Shown: piece by piece, positions 7,009 to 14,686 of the stretch | Layout of the letters: each line of letters starts with the position of its first letter | Position numbering within the stretch: position 1 is the stretch's first letter | DNA from: Spirochaetaceae bacterium | GTDB taxonomy: Bacteria; Spirochaetota; Spirochaetia; SZUA-6; Bin103 | Assembly: GCA_028818385.1 (NCBI GenBank) | Contig: JAPPNY010000064.1 | Coordinates: 1-30,388, forward strand | DNA length: 30,388 nucleotides | Direction: 5' to 3' | Position numbers and translations under genes: made by a program | Notes under the pieces: model-generated | The model's input: the letters and a program-made list of their open reading frames with translations, nothing else | Database searches by the model: none | What the model was told of the DNA's origin: nothing

Positions 7009-7800
7009 TCAGCCGATCAGCAGCGACTCGGCGCCGTCGATCCACACCTCCGTGCCGGTGATGTGGCGGGCGTCGTCGGAGGCCAGGAACGCCACCAGCT
7101 TGCCGATCTGCGCGGGATCGCCGGCCTTGCCCCCGGTCAGCGGAATCGAGCCGCGCGGGAACTCGGAACGGCCCGGCCGCATCTCGATACCGTCCACGTT
7201 GCGCGGGAAGGTGTTGTCGCCGATCTCGGACTCGAACCACCCGGGGCAGACGGCGTTGACCCGGATGCGCGCGGGTCCCAGCTCCACCGCCAGCTTCTTG
7301 GCGAAGGTGACCTGCGCCGCCTTGGAGGCGGAGTACACCGACGATCCGGTGACGCTGAACATGCGCGTCCCCTGCACGGAGGAGCAGATCGCGATCGAGC
7401 CGCCGGCGCGCTTGAGGTGCGGCACCGCGTACTTGACGGTGAGGAAGGTGCCCTTGAGGTTGATGTCGATGGTGGCGTCCCACTCTTCCGGGGTGATCTC
7501 CTCGACCGGCGCCCACACGCCGTTGATGCCGGCGTTGGCGAACACGATGTCCAGCCGCCCGCAGGCGGCGACCAGCGCGTCGACCGCCGCCGCCATCTGA
7601 TCGGCCTGCGAGACGTCCGCGGTCAGCGCGAGCGCCTGTCCTCCGTCCGCCTCGATCTCCGCCACGGTCTGCTCGATCTGGCTGGTCGTGCGGGAGAGCA
7701 CGCCCACGCTCGCGCCCTCACGGGCCAGCTCCAGGGCGGCGGCCTTGCCGATACCGGAGCCGGCGCCGGTCACCAGCGCGGCCTGTCCTTCGAACTTCAT
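7009..7800 (-). CDS. Short-chain dehydrogenase/reductase (SDR), classical type
   Basis: A 263-residue NAD(P)-dependent oxidoreductase. The cofactor loop TGAGSGIG lies at residues 11-18 and the structural NAG at 89-91. The catalytic tetrad is Asn114, Ser140/141, Tyr156 and Lys160 (YSASK), followed by the C-terminal PGWFESEI loop. This is a complete, unbroken classical SDR close to FabG-like dehydrogenases. The substrate is not predictable, but it is probably a secondary alcohol or ketone, given the neighbouring oxygenases and catabolic-looking genes. The ATG at 7800 follows an AGGAGGG ribosome site at good spacing. The gene is divergent from the M81 peptidase gene, with 87 bases between the start codons that must hold both promoters. 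Confidence 0.92.
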   Translation of the reverse strand: MKFEGQAALVTGAGSGIGKAAALELAREGASVGVLSRTTSQIEQTVAEIEADGGQALALTADVSQADQMAAAVDALVAACGRLDIVFANAGINGVWAPVEEITPEEWDATIDINLKGTFLTVKYAVPHLKRAGGSIAICSSVQGTRMFSVTGSSVYSASKAAQVTFAKKLAVELGPARIRVNAVCPGWFESEIGDNTFPRNVDGIEMRPGRSEFPRGSIPLTGGKAGDPAQIGKLVAFLASDDARHITGTEVWIDGAESLLIG

Positions 7801-7871
7801 CTCTTCTCACCCTCCTGCGGCATCGGCGCCGCCCGCGAGGCAGCACGATACGCATTCGGCTTCGATTCCGC

Positions 7872-7877
7872 TACGCT
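7872..7877 (+). promoter_or_regulatory. -10-like TACGCT before the M81 gene
   Basis: TACGCT lies 10 bases before the ATG at 7888. No Shine-Dalgarno and no good -35 are visible, so this may be another near-leaderless start. Confidence 0.3.
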
Positions 7878-7887
7878 CCGGCCCAGC

Positions 7888-9408
7888 ATGAAACGCATCG
7901 CAATCGGGCAGGTCCGCCAGGAGACCAATTCCTTCAATCCCGTCCTCACCGAGCGCTCTCACTTCGAGGACTACGGACTGGTCACGGGCGCCGACATCGT
8001 CGAGCGCTACGGCGACGTGGGCGAGCTGTCCGGGTTCACGGAGCTGCCGAAGATCCTCGGCAGCCCGGTGGAGTGGGTCGGCCTGTGCCGGGCCGTCACC
8101 TGGTCGGGCGGGCCTCTGGCCGCCGGGCTGCTGGCGGAGCTGATCGAGATGGCCGTGCAGCCGCTGCGCGCGGGCGCGGTCGACGGGGTGCTGCTCTCCC
8201 TGCACGGGGCGCAGTCGGCGGTCGACGACCCCGACGTGTCGGGCCGCGTCCTCGCGGCCATCCGCGCGGCGGTCGGTCCCGGCACGCCGCTGGTGGCGAC
8301 CCTGGACCTGCACGCCAACCTCACGCCACTGATGGTGCGCTCGGCCGACGTGCTGGTCGGCTACCACACCCATCCGCACGTCGACGAGGACACGACCGGC
8401 GCGCGCGCCGCCGCGGTGCTGGCGCGCCTCCTTGAAACCGCCGAGCGGCCGGCGGTGAGCGCCTGGAAGATGCCGATGGTCCACAACGGCGACGGCCGCT
8501 CCACCGACCGCGGCATCCAGCGCGACCTGTGGCGCCGCATCGTGGCGGCCGAGACGGCGGACGACGTGGCGTCGATCGGGCTGTATCCCGTGCAGCCGTG
8601 GCTCGACGCCCCGCACCTGGGCTGGACCTTCTACCAGGCGTACTGGGGCGCGCAGCCGCCGATGGATCCGCAGGCGGTCGCGCGGGAGTGCTGGGCGACT
8701 CGCGCCTACTCGGAGGCGGAGCGGTTCGTGACCCCCGACCGGCTGGTGGCCGCCGCTCGCGCCATCGACGGCGGGCCGGTAGCGGTGTCGGAGTTCCACG
8801 ATTCCACCAACAGCGGCGCGCCCGGCGACAGCACGCGCCTGCTGGCCGCCCTGCTGGCCGAGCCGGTAGGCGAGGGCGGAGCGCTGGCCTTCTGCGTGGA
8901 CCCGGAGTCGGTCGACCGCTGCACGCGGGCCGGCGTCGGTGCCACGGTGGACCTCGAAGTGGGCGGCAAGCGCGACCCGTACTCGGAGCCGCTGGCGGTG
9001 ACCGCGCTCGTGGAGGGGCTGGGCACGCTGGCCTACCGGCTGAGCGGCCACGGCGGCCACAACTTCCCGGTCGACATGGGGCGCATGGCGCGCATCCGCG
9101 CCGGCGAGCTTACCGTGGTGCTGGTGGAGAAGAGCGGGCCCGGCAGCTCGCCGCTCCTCTACGAGGCGGCGGGGGCCGATCCGCGGGACTTCAAGATCGT
9201 GCTCGCGAAAAGCCCGGAGGGCTTCCGCAACGACTACGAGCCGTTCGCCGCCGGCATCCTGTTCTGCGCCGCACCCGGCTCCGCGTCACCGTACCTGGAG
9301 GAGTTCCGGTTCACGCAGACCACCCGGCCGCTCTACCCGTGGGACGACCTTACCGGCATGGAGCAGGCTGGTTGGGCCGGTCCCATGGACGGGCAGGGCA
9401 GGTCCTGA
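7888..9408 (+). CDS. M81-family metallopeptidase (MlrC/microcystinase-C-like)
   Basis: A 506-residue member of the M81 family, named after MlrC of the microcystin breakdown pathway. Most members are of unknown substrate and probably hydrolyse small amide or peptide compounds. It opens with the family motif RIAIGQVRQETNSFNP. The metal-site region is Asp140-Leu-His142 (in TLDLHANLTP) followed by His160 in VGYHTHPHVDED. Both M81 domains are present: the N-terminal catalytic part to about residue 300, and the MlrC C-terminal domain starting near SEFHDSTNSGAPGDS. The length is normal for the family. The ATG at 7888 directly precedes the first motif. The P-loop gene starts 19 bases after the stop on the same strand. 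A role in scavenging modified peptides is inference. Confidence 0.9.
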   Translation: MKRIAIGQVRQETNSFNPVLTERSHFEDYGLVTGADIVERYGDVGELSGFTELPKILGSPVEWVGLCRAVTWSGGPLAAGLLAELIEMAVQPLRAGAVDGVLLSLHGAQSAVDDPDVSGRVLAAIRAAVGPGTPLVATLDLHANLTPLMVRSADVLVGYHTHPHVDEDTTGARAAAVLARLLETAERPAVSAWKMPMVHNGDGRSTDRGIQRDLWRRIVAAETADDVASIGLYPVQPWLDAPHLGWTFYQAYWGAQPPMDPQAVARECWATRAYSEAERFVTPDRLVAAARAIDGGPVAVSEFHDSTNSGAPGDSTRLLAALLAEPVGEGGALAFCVDPESVDRCTRAGVGATVDLEVGGKRDPYSEPLAVTALVEGLGTLAYRLSGHGGHNFPVDMGRMARIRAGELTVVLVEKSGPGSSPLLYEAAGADPRDFKIVLAKSPEGFRNDYEPFAAGILFCAAPGSASPYLEEFRFTQTTRPLYPWDDLTGMEQAGWAGPMDGQGRS

Positions 9409-9427
9409 TCGAGCCCTGACTGCTGCC

Positions 9428-10135
9428 ATGCGCCTGCTCGTCATCGGCTGCGAGTACGCCGGCAAGACCACGCTGGCGCGCCGGATCTCGCGCTGGATGA
9501 TCGAAGGGATGGGCCTCCCGTACGTGCGCTGGCACGATCACTTCGTCGTGCCGCGGCTCGACCGGCACCTCATCGTGCACGCGAGAACGGACGGGCCGGT
9601 GGTCGGCAAGGACGAGTCCGACCTCAACACGCCCGAGGACGAGGAGCAGATCCTGTCGCTGCGGCCGTCGGTGCTGGAGCAGCTCCAGCGGCACAACGTC
9701 TGGCGGCACCTGCACCCCGACCTGTTCCGGGAAGAGGATAGCCTGTTCGTCAACCACTTCTACGCCGAAGCCGTCTACGCGCCGCTCTACTACGGCTACG
9801 GCGAGCCCGGCTCCTTCGCCGACCGTCCGGGGCGGGCCCGCGCGTGGGACCGGGAGCTGCTGCTGAGGGCTCCCGACGCCGTGCTGGTCCTGGTGGAGTG
9901 CGACGCGGCGCTCATCCGGGAACGCATGGCCCGCTCCCGGCGGTCCCGCTGCATCCTGCGCGACCGGGATGTGGAGCGGGTGCTCGCCGCGTTCCGGCGC
10001 GAGTTCGACGCCTCCCTGATCCCGCGGAAGTTCTCCCTCGACGCGGGCATGGCCTCCCCGGAGGAGGTGTTCGCGTCCTTCCGCCGGCAGATCGAGCCGC
10101 ACCTCTCGGACGACGACCGCCGCCGGCTCGGGTGA
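9428..10135 (+). CDS. P-loop nucleoside/nucleotide kinase-like protein
   Basis: A 235-residue P-loop NTPase. Walker A is GCEYAGKTT at residues 7-15 (G-x4-GKT). Around residue 155 a beta strand AVLVLVECDAALIRERM is followed by an Arg-rich, lid-like segment (RSRRSRCILRDRD). That layout suits thymidylate- or deoxynucleoside-kinase-like folds, in which the arginines clamp the phosphates. Between them are His/Asp-rich stretches (RWHDHFVVPRLDRH and NHFYAEAVYAPLYYG) that could form the acceptor site. The acceptor is unknown; kinases of small metabolites and of nucleosides share this architecture. It begins 19 bases after the M81 gene and probably shares its transcript. Convergent with the next PhyH gene. 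The fold call is firm, the kinase role moderate. Confidence 0.7.
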   Translation: MRLLVIGCEYAGKTTLARRISRWMIEGMGLPYVRWHDHFVVPRLDRHLIVHARTDGPVVGKDESDLNTPEDEEQILSLRPSVLEQLQRHNVWRHLHPDLFREEDSLFVNHFYAEAVYAPLYYGYGEPGSFADRPGRARAWDRELLLRAPDAVLVLVECDAALIRERMARSRRSRCILRDRDVERVLAAFRREFDASLIPRKFSLDAGMASPEEVFASFRRQIEPHLSDDDRRRLG

Positions 10136-10150
10136 GACCGGCTCGGGTCG

Positions 10151-10954
10151 TCAGGCCAGTTGGACGGCGCGCCAGCGGTCGTAGGAGGGCAGCAGGGCTG
10201 CCGGCAGGTTGGCGCGGACGTCGTCGCGGAGCCGCCAGCGCAGGCGCTCGTCGACCGGATGTGGCTCCGCGTCCGGCTTATGCACGCTCCAGCCTGCGGA
10301 CACGGTCAGCCGCTCGGTGTCCCTGCGGTTGAGCCCGCGGTGGATGGTGTCGCCCGACCAGTAGACCGCCTGCCCGGCCTTCAGCCTGATGCTGAGCTGG
10401 CCGGGGATGTCGTCGTGGCGGGTCTCCAGCAGGCAGCGGCGTTCGTGCGTCGTGCGGTAGCGGCGATGGCTGCCGGGGACGAGCTGCAGGCTCTCGTCGT
10501 CCACGGTCGCCAGGTGCCAGCGCCAGGTCGACAGCGGCTTGCCCAGCACCGCCATTTCCGCGTCGTGGTCCAGGTCGCGCTCCTGCTTGCCCCAGTCGCG
10601 GTGCCAGCCGATCGAGTAGTCGGCGTGGTGGGGGTTGGTGAAGATCAGGATGGAGCCCATGGTCAGGTCGTCGCCGACGAAGGCGTGCACGTAGTCCATG
10701 ACGGGGCTGGACGTCAGGTACTCGGCGAACACCGGCTCGGCGAACTCGGGGGCCAGCAGGCCGCGGATCGCCCACGGCTCGGTGCTCTGGTCGGTCGCCC
10801 AGTGGGTGTAGACGTCGACCTGTCCTGACCGGACCTTCTTCTTGACGCGGCGAGCGGCGGCGGCCAGCTCGTCGAACATGCCGGGCTCGACGGCGTCATC
10901 GGCGATGAAGTAGCCGTCGGTCTCGAACTGCTCGGCCTGCTGGCGGGTGGGCAC
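10151..10954 (-). CDS. PhyH-family Fe(II)/2-oxoglutarate dioxygenase
   Basis: A 267-residue PhyH-superfamily oxygenase. The iron ligands are His118-Arg-Asp120 (in GWHRDWGK) and His205 (in DTIHRGLN), with Arg215 as the 2-oxoglutarate anchor and LVPGSHRR between them. The chosen start is a GTG at 10954: AAGGAGG on the minus strand sits 7 bases before it, whereas an in-frame GTG two codons earlier at 10960 would have almost no spacing. The next residues PTRQQAEQFETDGYFI form the typical family opening. The substrate is unknown. Its transcript is divergent from nothing nearby: the ABC exporter upstream is on the same strand and ends 63 bases before this start. Confidence 0.9.
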   Translation of the reverse strand: MPTRQQAEQFETDGYFIADDAVEPGMFDELAAAARRVKKKVRSGQVDVYTHWATDQSTEPWAIRGLLAPEFAEPVFAEYLTSSPVMDYVHAFVGDDLTMGSILIFTNPHHADYSIGWHRDWGKQERDLDHDAEMAVLGKPLSTWRWHLATVDDESLQLVPGSHRRYRTTHERRCLLETRHDDIPGQLSIRLKAGQAVYWSGDTIHRGLNRRDTERLTVSAGWSVHKPDAEPHPVDERLRWRLRDDVRANLPAALLPSYDRWRAVQLA

Positions 10955-11017
10955 GGGCACGCCTCCTTCGGGAACGCTACCACGGCGGGCCGACGACGTA
11001 CTGGCCGACCGTCGCGC

Positions 11018-12943
11018 TCAGCGGTACCCCTCTGCCTGGGTATCGAACATCTCGGCGTACAGGCCGCCGGCGGCCATGAGCTCCTCGTGGTTGCCTTCGC
11101 CGGCCACGCGTCCGTCATCCAGGACGATGATGTGCTCGGCAAGCCGCACGTTGGAGAAGCGGTGCGAGATGACCACGGAGATGCGGTCGCTCATCAGCTC
11201 CGAGAACGCCTTGAAGACCTCGAACTCCGCGAACGCGTCCAGCGATGCGGTCGGCTCGTCAAGGATCAGCACGCCGGCGTCGCGCATGTACGCGCGGCTC
11301 AGCCCCACCCGCTGCCACTCGCCGCCCGACAGGTCGGTTCCGACGCCGAACTGCCTGCCGAGATAGGTCTCGTACCCCTGCTCCAGACCGGACAGCGTGT
11401 CGTGGATCCCGCTCTTGCGCGCCGCCCTCTCGGTCGCCGGGGCGTCCCCGACGCGATCGACGTCGCCGAATCCCACGTTCTCGCGCGCGGTCAGCGCGTA
11501 GCGCACGAAGTCCTGGAAGATGACCCCGAACGTGCGGTGCAGGCTCTCCAGGTCGTACTCCTTCAGGTCATGGCCGTCGAGCAGGATCCGGCCCTCGGTC
11601 GGGTCGTACAGGCGGGTGAGCAGCTTGACCGCGGTCGTCTTGCCGGAGCCGTTCCTGCCGACCAGGGCCACCGACTCGCCCGGCTGCAGCGTGAAGCTCA
11701 GGTGGTGCAGGACGTCGGCATCGGTCCCCGGATACCGGAACGAGACGCCGCGGAACTCGATGCCGCGCTCGACGGCGCGCGGCGCCCGGCGGTCGCCCCA
11801 TCGCTTGGCGCCGCCGGCGGCGGCCGACTCGGGTGCCGTGAGGCTCCCCGGAATCGAGGCGGGGTTCAGGTCGAGGATGGAGAACAGGCTGCCCAGGTAC
11901 AGCGCGTGCTGGTAGAACATGCCCCCCTCCTGGAACATCGCGATGAGTGTTCCCTTGCAGGAAGCGACGGCGGTCGTGAACAGGACCACGTCCCCGATGG
12001 TGATCTGGCCGTTCAGGGCGCGGATGCCGACGTAGATCCAGATCGCCGCGGCGCCCGCGTCGGTCACGACGCCGAGCGCCAGGTCGATCAGGTTGCGGCT
12101 CCGCCGCAATGCTATCTCCCGCCGCCGGAACTTCCGGTTCAGGCCCGAGAACCGTTCGATCAGGTAGTCGAGCAGCCCGAACAGACGGATCTCCTTTGCC
12201 GGGTCACGCTCGCTCATCAGCGCGGTCACGTAGTGGCGCAGGCGGGAGTCCTCGGCCAGATCGAAATGCATCGCGAACTGGCGGCGTGCGTGGTACCCCG
12301 TGGCGACCATCTGCGGCGCGGTGACCACGACGATCAGCACGGTCGCCAGCCAGTGCAGGCCGGTGAGGACCAGCGCAAAGGAAATGAACTGCAGGGCCGT
12401 GCGGATGAACTGGAACACGACGGACACCATCAGGTACGAGCTCTGGATCGCCCCCTGGGTGGCCCGCTCGAGCATGTTTCGATACTCCGGGTTCTCGTAG
12501 AAGGCGAGGTCCAGCCGTCCGGCGGTGCGCATCAGCAGCGTGTGGATGTAGTGCTCGGTGCTCAGGCGCACGTTCGTGTCGACCAGGCCGCCGATGCCGA
12601 CGATCGCCCGGTCGACGATCCAGATGGCCAGCAGCGCCGCGATCAGGACGATGACGACGCGCGTCGCCTCGTCGCCCCCGGGTCCGGATGCCAGCCCGAG
12701 CGGCAACGCAAACCGGCCGTCGGAGGCGGCCGCGCCGATCGTGTCGACGACCAGCTTGGTCGTCCACGCGACCCCGACCGGCACCAGGCCTGCCGTGGCG
12801 GTCAGGAAGAACATCAGATACGCGGAGAACCCGGACGCCCGGAAGACGAGTCCCAACCCTCTCGCCATGGATCGAAACACGGTCCCGGCCTGGCTCAGTG
12901 TCGAAGCCAGTCCGGGCTTCCCCGGTGGCGGCGGTGTCGTCAT
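11018..12943 (-). CDS. ABC exporter, fused permease and ATPase (peptide/bacteriocin-exporter-like)
   Basis: A 641-residue half-transporter with an N-terminal type IV membrane domain (hydrophobic helices around residues 40-60, 95-120, 170-205, 270-310) and a C-terminal ATPase. The ATPase has Walker A GRNGSGKTT, Q-loop VIFQDF, signature LSGGEWQRVGLSRA, Walker B VLILDEPTASLD and switch His in VISHRFS. The LSGGEWQ form and the overall layout resemble exporters of lantibiotics and other peptides, though no protease domain is present. It would work as a homodimer in the inner membrane. The ATG at 12943 is chosen because GGGAGGG sits 4 bases upstream; an in-frame ATG at 12958 lacks that. It lies 73 bases downstream of the BpsA-like gene on the same strand, suggesting export of that enzyme's product (inference). 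Confidence 0.9.
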   Translation of the reverse strand: MTTPPPPGKPGLASTLSQAGTVFRSMARGLGLVFRASGFSAYLMFFLTATAGLVPVGVAWTTKLVVDTIGAAASDGRFALPLGLASGPGGDEATRVVIVLIAALLAIWIVDRAIVGIGGLVDTNVRLSTEHYIHTLLMRTAGRLDLAFYENPEYRNMLERATQGAIQSSYLMVSVVFQFIRTALQFISFALVLTGLHWLATVLIVVVTAPQMVATGYHARRQFAMHFDLAEDSRLRHYVTALMSERDPAKEIRLFGLLDYLIERFSGLNRKFRRREIALRRSRNLIDLALGVVTDAGAAAIWIYVGIRALNGQITIGDVVLFTTAVASCKGTLIAMFQEGGMFYQHALYLGSLFSILDLNPASIPGSLTAPESAAAGGAKRWGDRRAPRAVERGIEFRGVSFRYPGTDADVLHHLSFTLQPGESVALVGRNGSGKTTAVKLLTRLYDPTEGRILLDGHDLKEYDLESLHRTFGVIFQDFVRYALTARENVGFGDVDRVGDAPATERAARKSGIHDTLSGLEQGYETYLGRQFGVGTDLSGGEWQRVGLSRAYMRDAGVLILDEPTASLDAFAEFEVFKAFSELMSDRISVVISHRFSNVRLAEHIIVLDDGRVAGEGNHEELMAAGGLYAEMFDTQAEGYR

Positions 12944-13016
12944 CGGTCCCTCCCGCACCTCGCGGGTGCACTCCGTGGCACGACGCCACAGGGGTCCGGC
13001 GGCGTCCTGCTCAGGA

Positions 13017-14654
13017 TCAGGGTACCGCGCGATCGATGGAGGCGGCGATGTCGTCGATCAATCGCTGCAGTGCAGCGCCCGGCAGATCGGCCAGGTCGTT
13101 GCAGGGATGGTCGGCCGCGATCCGCGACTCCGAGATGATCCGGCGGGCATCGTTCTTGGTGAGCGCGTGTCCCCGTGTCCTACTCCAGGAAATGAGGGAT
13201 TCGCGCCATGCGTTGACCAGGCGGGACCGGGGCCGCGCCAGGATCCCGCGCAGCACGTGGGTGACGGCGTCATCTTCGCCATCCGGGGTCCTGCGCTTCA
13301 GGAAGACCGTGCCCACGTTCCCCTCCTGGAGCCGGTCGGCGACCTCGAATCGGCTTTTGACGAGGCGGCGCAGGGGATTCGGGTGCGCGAACAGGTCCGC
13401 CACCGCCCGCTGCGTCGCGCAGACCGCCAGGTCCCGGGCCTGGGAGCGAAGGCAGAGCCGGGCCAAGTAGTCCGCGTGGTCGGGATACAGGCTCGCGATG
13501 ACCGTCTTCCGGCATCGCTCGAGGGTGCCGTCGGACAGATAGGCCGACAGGCTCATCCGTTCGGCGGCCGGAACCGCCGCCAACCGTTCCGGGTCGTCGT
13601 CGGCGACGACCGTGCGCTCGGATGCGGCGAATCGGCCCAGTTGCTCGATGACGGCCGCGGGAATCTCCGGCGCCGGCGACTCCTTGGCCGCGTGTCCCCG
13701 GGTGTAGATGCTCGCCGGTCCGGTCCATCGCTTCGCGGCGGCGCTGCTGCGCCGAGTCGGACGCAGCACGTAGAGATCGCTGCGGTTTCCCAGCGCGGGA
13801 GCGAGCCGGTATTCGTTGAATCCCGGCTCGACGGCTTCGATGACCAGGCGGAGATCTCCGACCACGGCCTGAACCTTGTACGCGAGCGCTGCCTGGTGCT
13901 CGCCGACCCCATAGGCGGCGCAGATCCGTGAGAAGGCGCGTTCGTTCAGAGCCTGGATGCCGCGCAGGAGAAAGAGCTTCACTCCGGCCGGGGTATACGG
14001 CGGATCGGTGAAGACCAGATCGAATCGGGCGGCAAGGCTGCGCGGAAGCTCCAGCCGCAGATCGGCGAAAAAGGTCTCGATCGGCGAGCCGCGCCGCCGC
14101 CGGACGCCGTCGACGAATTCCAGCACTCGCTCGTCCACGTCAGCCACGGCGATGTCGGCGTCGGGCGCGAGGCGGGCGAGGGCGAGCGAGGTCAGGTCGT
14201 GGTCGCCCAGCAGCAGCACCGACGCGCCGGTCAGGTCGAACCGCTGCGACAGGAACAACGCCCGCTTCACCACGGTGACCGCGGTGGCTGCCACCTGGTC
14301 AAGATGCCGGTTCGGGCCGGGGCGTCCGGCCAGGTCGGCGACCACCTCGGGCAGCAACGGGTGGCGGCCCGCCGCTTCGTCCCAGGGGTCCCGGCGGTCA
14401 GGCGGCGGGCCGAACGTCTCCAGCGCGGCGTCCCGCGACGCGTCCGTGAAGCGGACACGGTCGCCTTCCCGGCACACGAATGGCTGCAGGTGGTCGAGTA
14501 TCTCCGTGACCGCCCGATGGGAGAGCCGGCAACGGGCGATCAGGTCATCCGGCATGACCGCGTTTCCCAGCTCGTGGACGACCGCCTGCACACGGCCGAA
14601 CTCCAGCCCCCACCGGTCCCTGAGCAGGACGCATGCCTCCTCGAGACCGATCAT
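13017..14654 (-). CDS. Branched-chain polyamine synthase-like (BpsA/DUF43) enzyme with C-terminal extension
   Basis: A 545-residue protein whose residues 1 to about 345 match N4-bis(aminopropyl)spermidine synthase, the aminopropyltransferase that makes branched polyamines in hyperthermophiles. Visible landmarks are an N-terminal winged-helix part, RPGPNRHLDQ (111-120), the nucleotide-site loop GDHDLTSLAL (150-159), the acidic strand end ADVDERVLEF, TDPPYTPAGVKLF (217-229) followed by RGIQALNE, and a late SIYTRG. In the archaeal enzyme the loop is GDDDLTS; here the second Asp is His152. A further 200 or so residues, rich in Arg/Ala/Leu helices and with no domain I recognise, follow the usual end. 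The amidase gene stops 32 bases before the ATG at 14654, and the ABC exporter starts 73 bases after. No clear Shine-Dalgarno is present, so coupling to the amidase is possible. An aminopropyl-transfer reaction is inferred; the product is unknown. Confidence 0.75.
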   Translation of the reverse strand: MIGLEEACVLLRDRWGLEFGRVQAVVHELGNAVMPDDLIARCRLSHRAVTEILDHLQPFVCREGDRVRFTDASRDAALETFGPPPDRRDPWDEAAGRHPLLPEVVADLAGRPGPNRHLDQVAATAVTVVKRALFLSQRFDLTGASVLLLGDHDLTSLALARLAPDADIAVADVDERVLEFVDGVRRRRGSPIETFFADLRLELPRSLAARFDLVFTDPPYTPAGVKLFLLRGIQALNERAFSRICAAYGVGEHQAALAYKVQAVVGDLRLVIEAVEPGFNEYRLAPALGNRSDLYVLRPTRRSSAAAKRWTGPASIYTRGHAAKESPAPEIPAAVIEQLGRFAASERTVVADDDPERLAAVPAAERMSLSAYLSDGTLERCRKTVIASLYPDHADYLARLCLRSQARDLAVCATQRAVADLFAHPNPLRRLVKSRFEVADRLQEGNVGTVFLKRRTPDGEDDAVTHVLRGILARPRSRLVNAWRESLISWSRTRGHALTKNDARRIISESRIAADHPCNDLADLPGAALQRLIDDIAASIDRAVP

Positions 14655-14686
14655 CGATCCATCGCAGCGGCTACGGAGCTGTTCCG

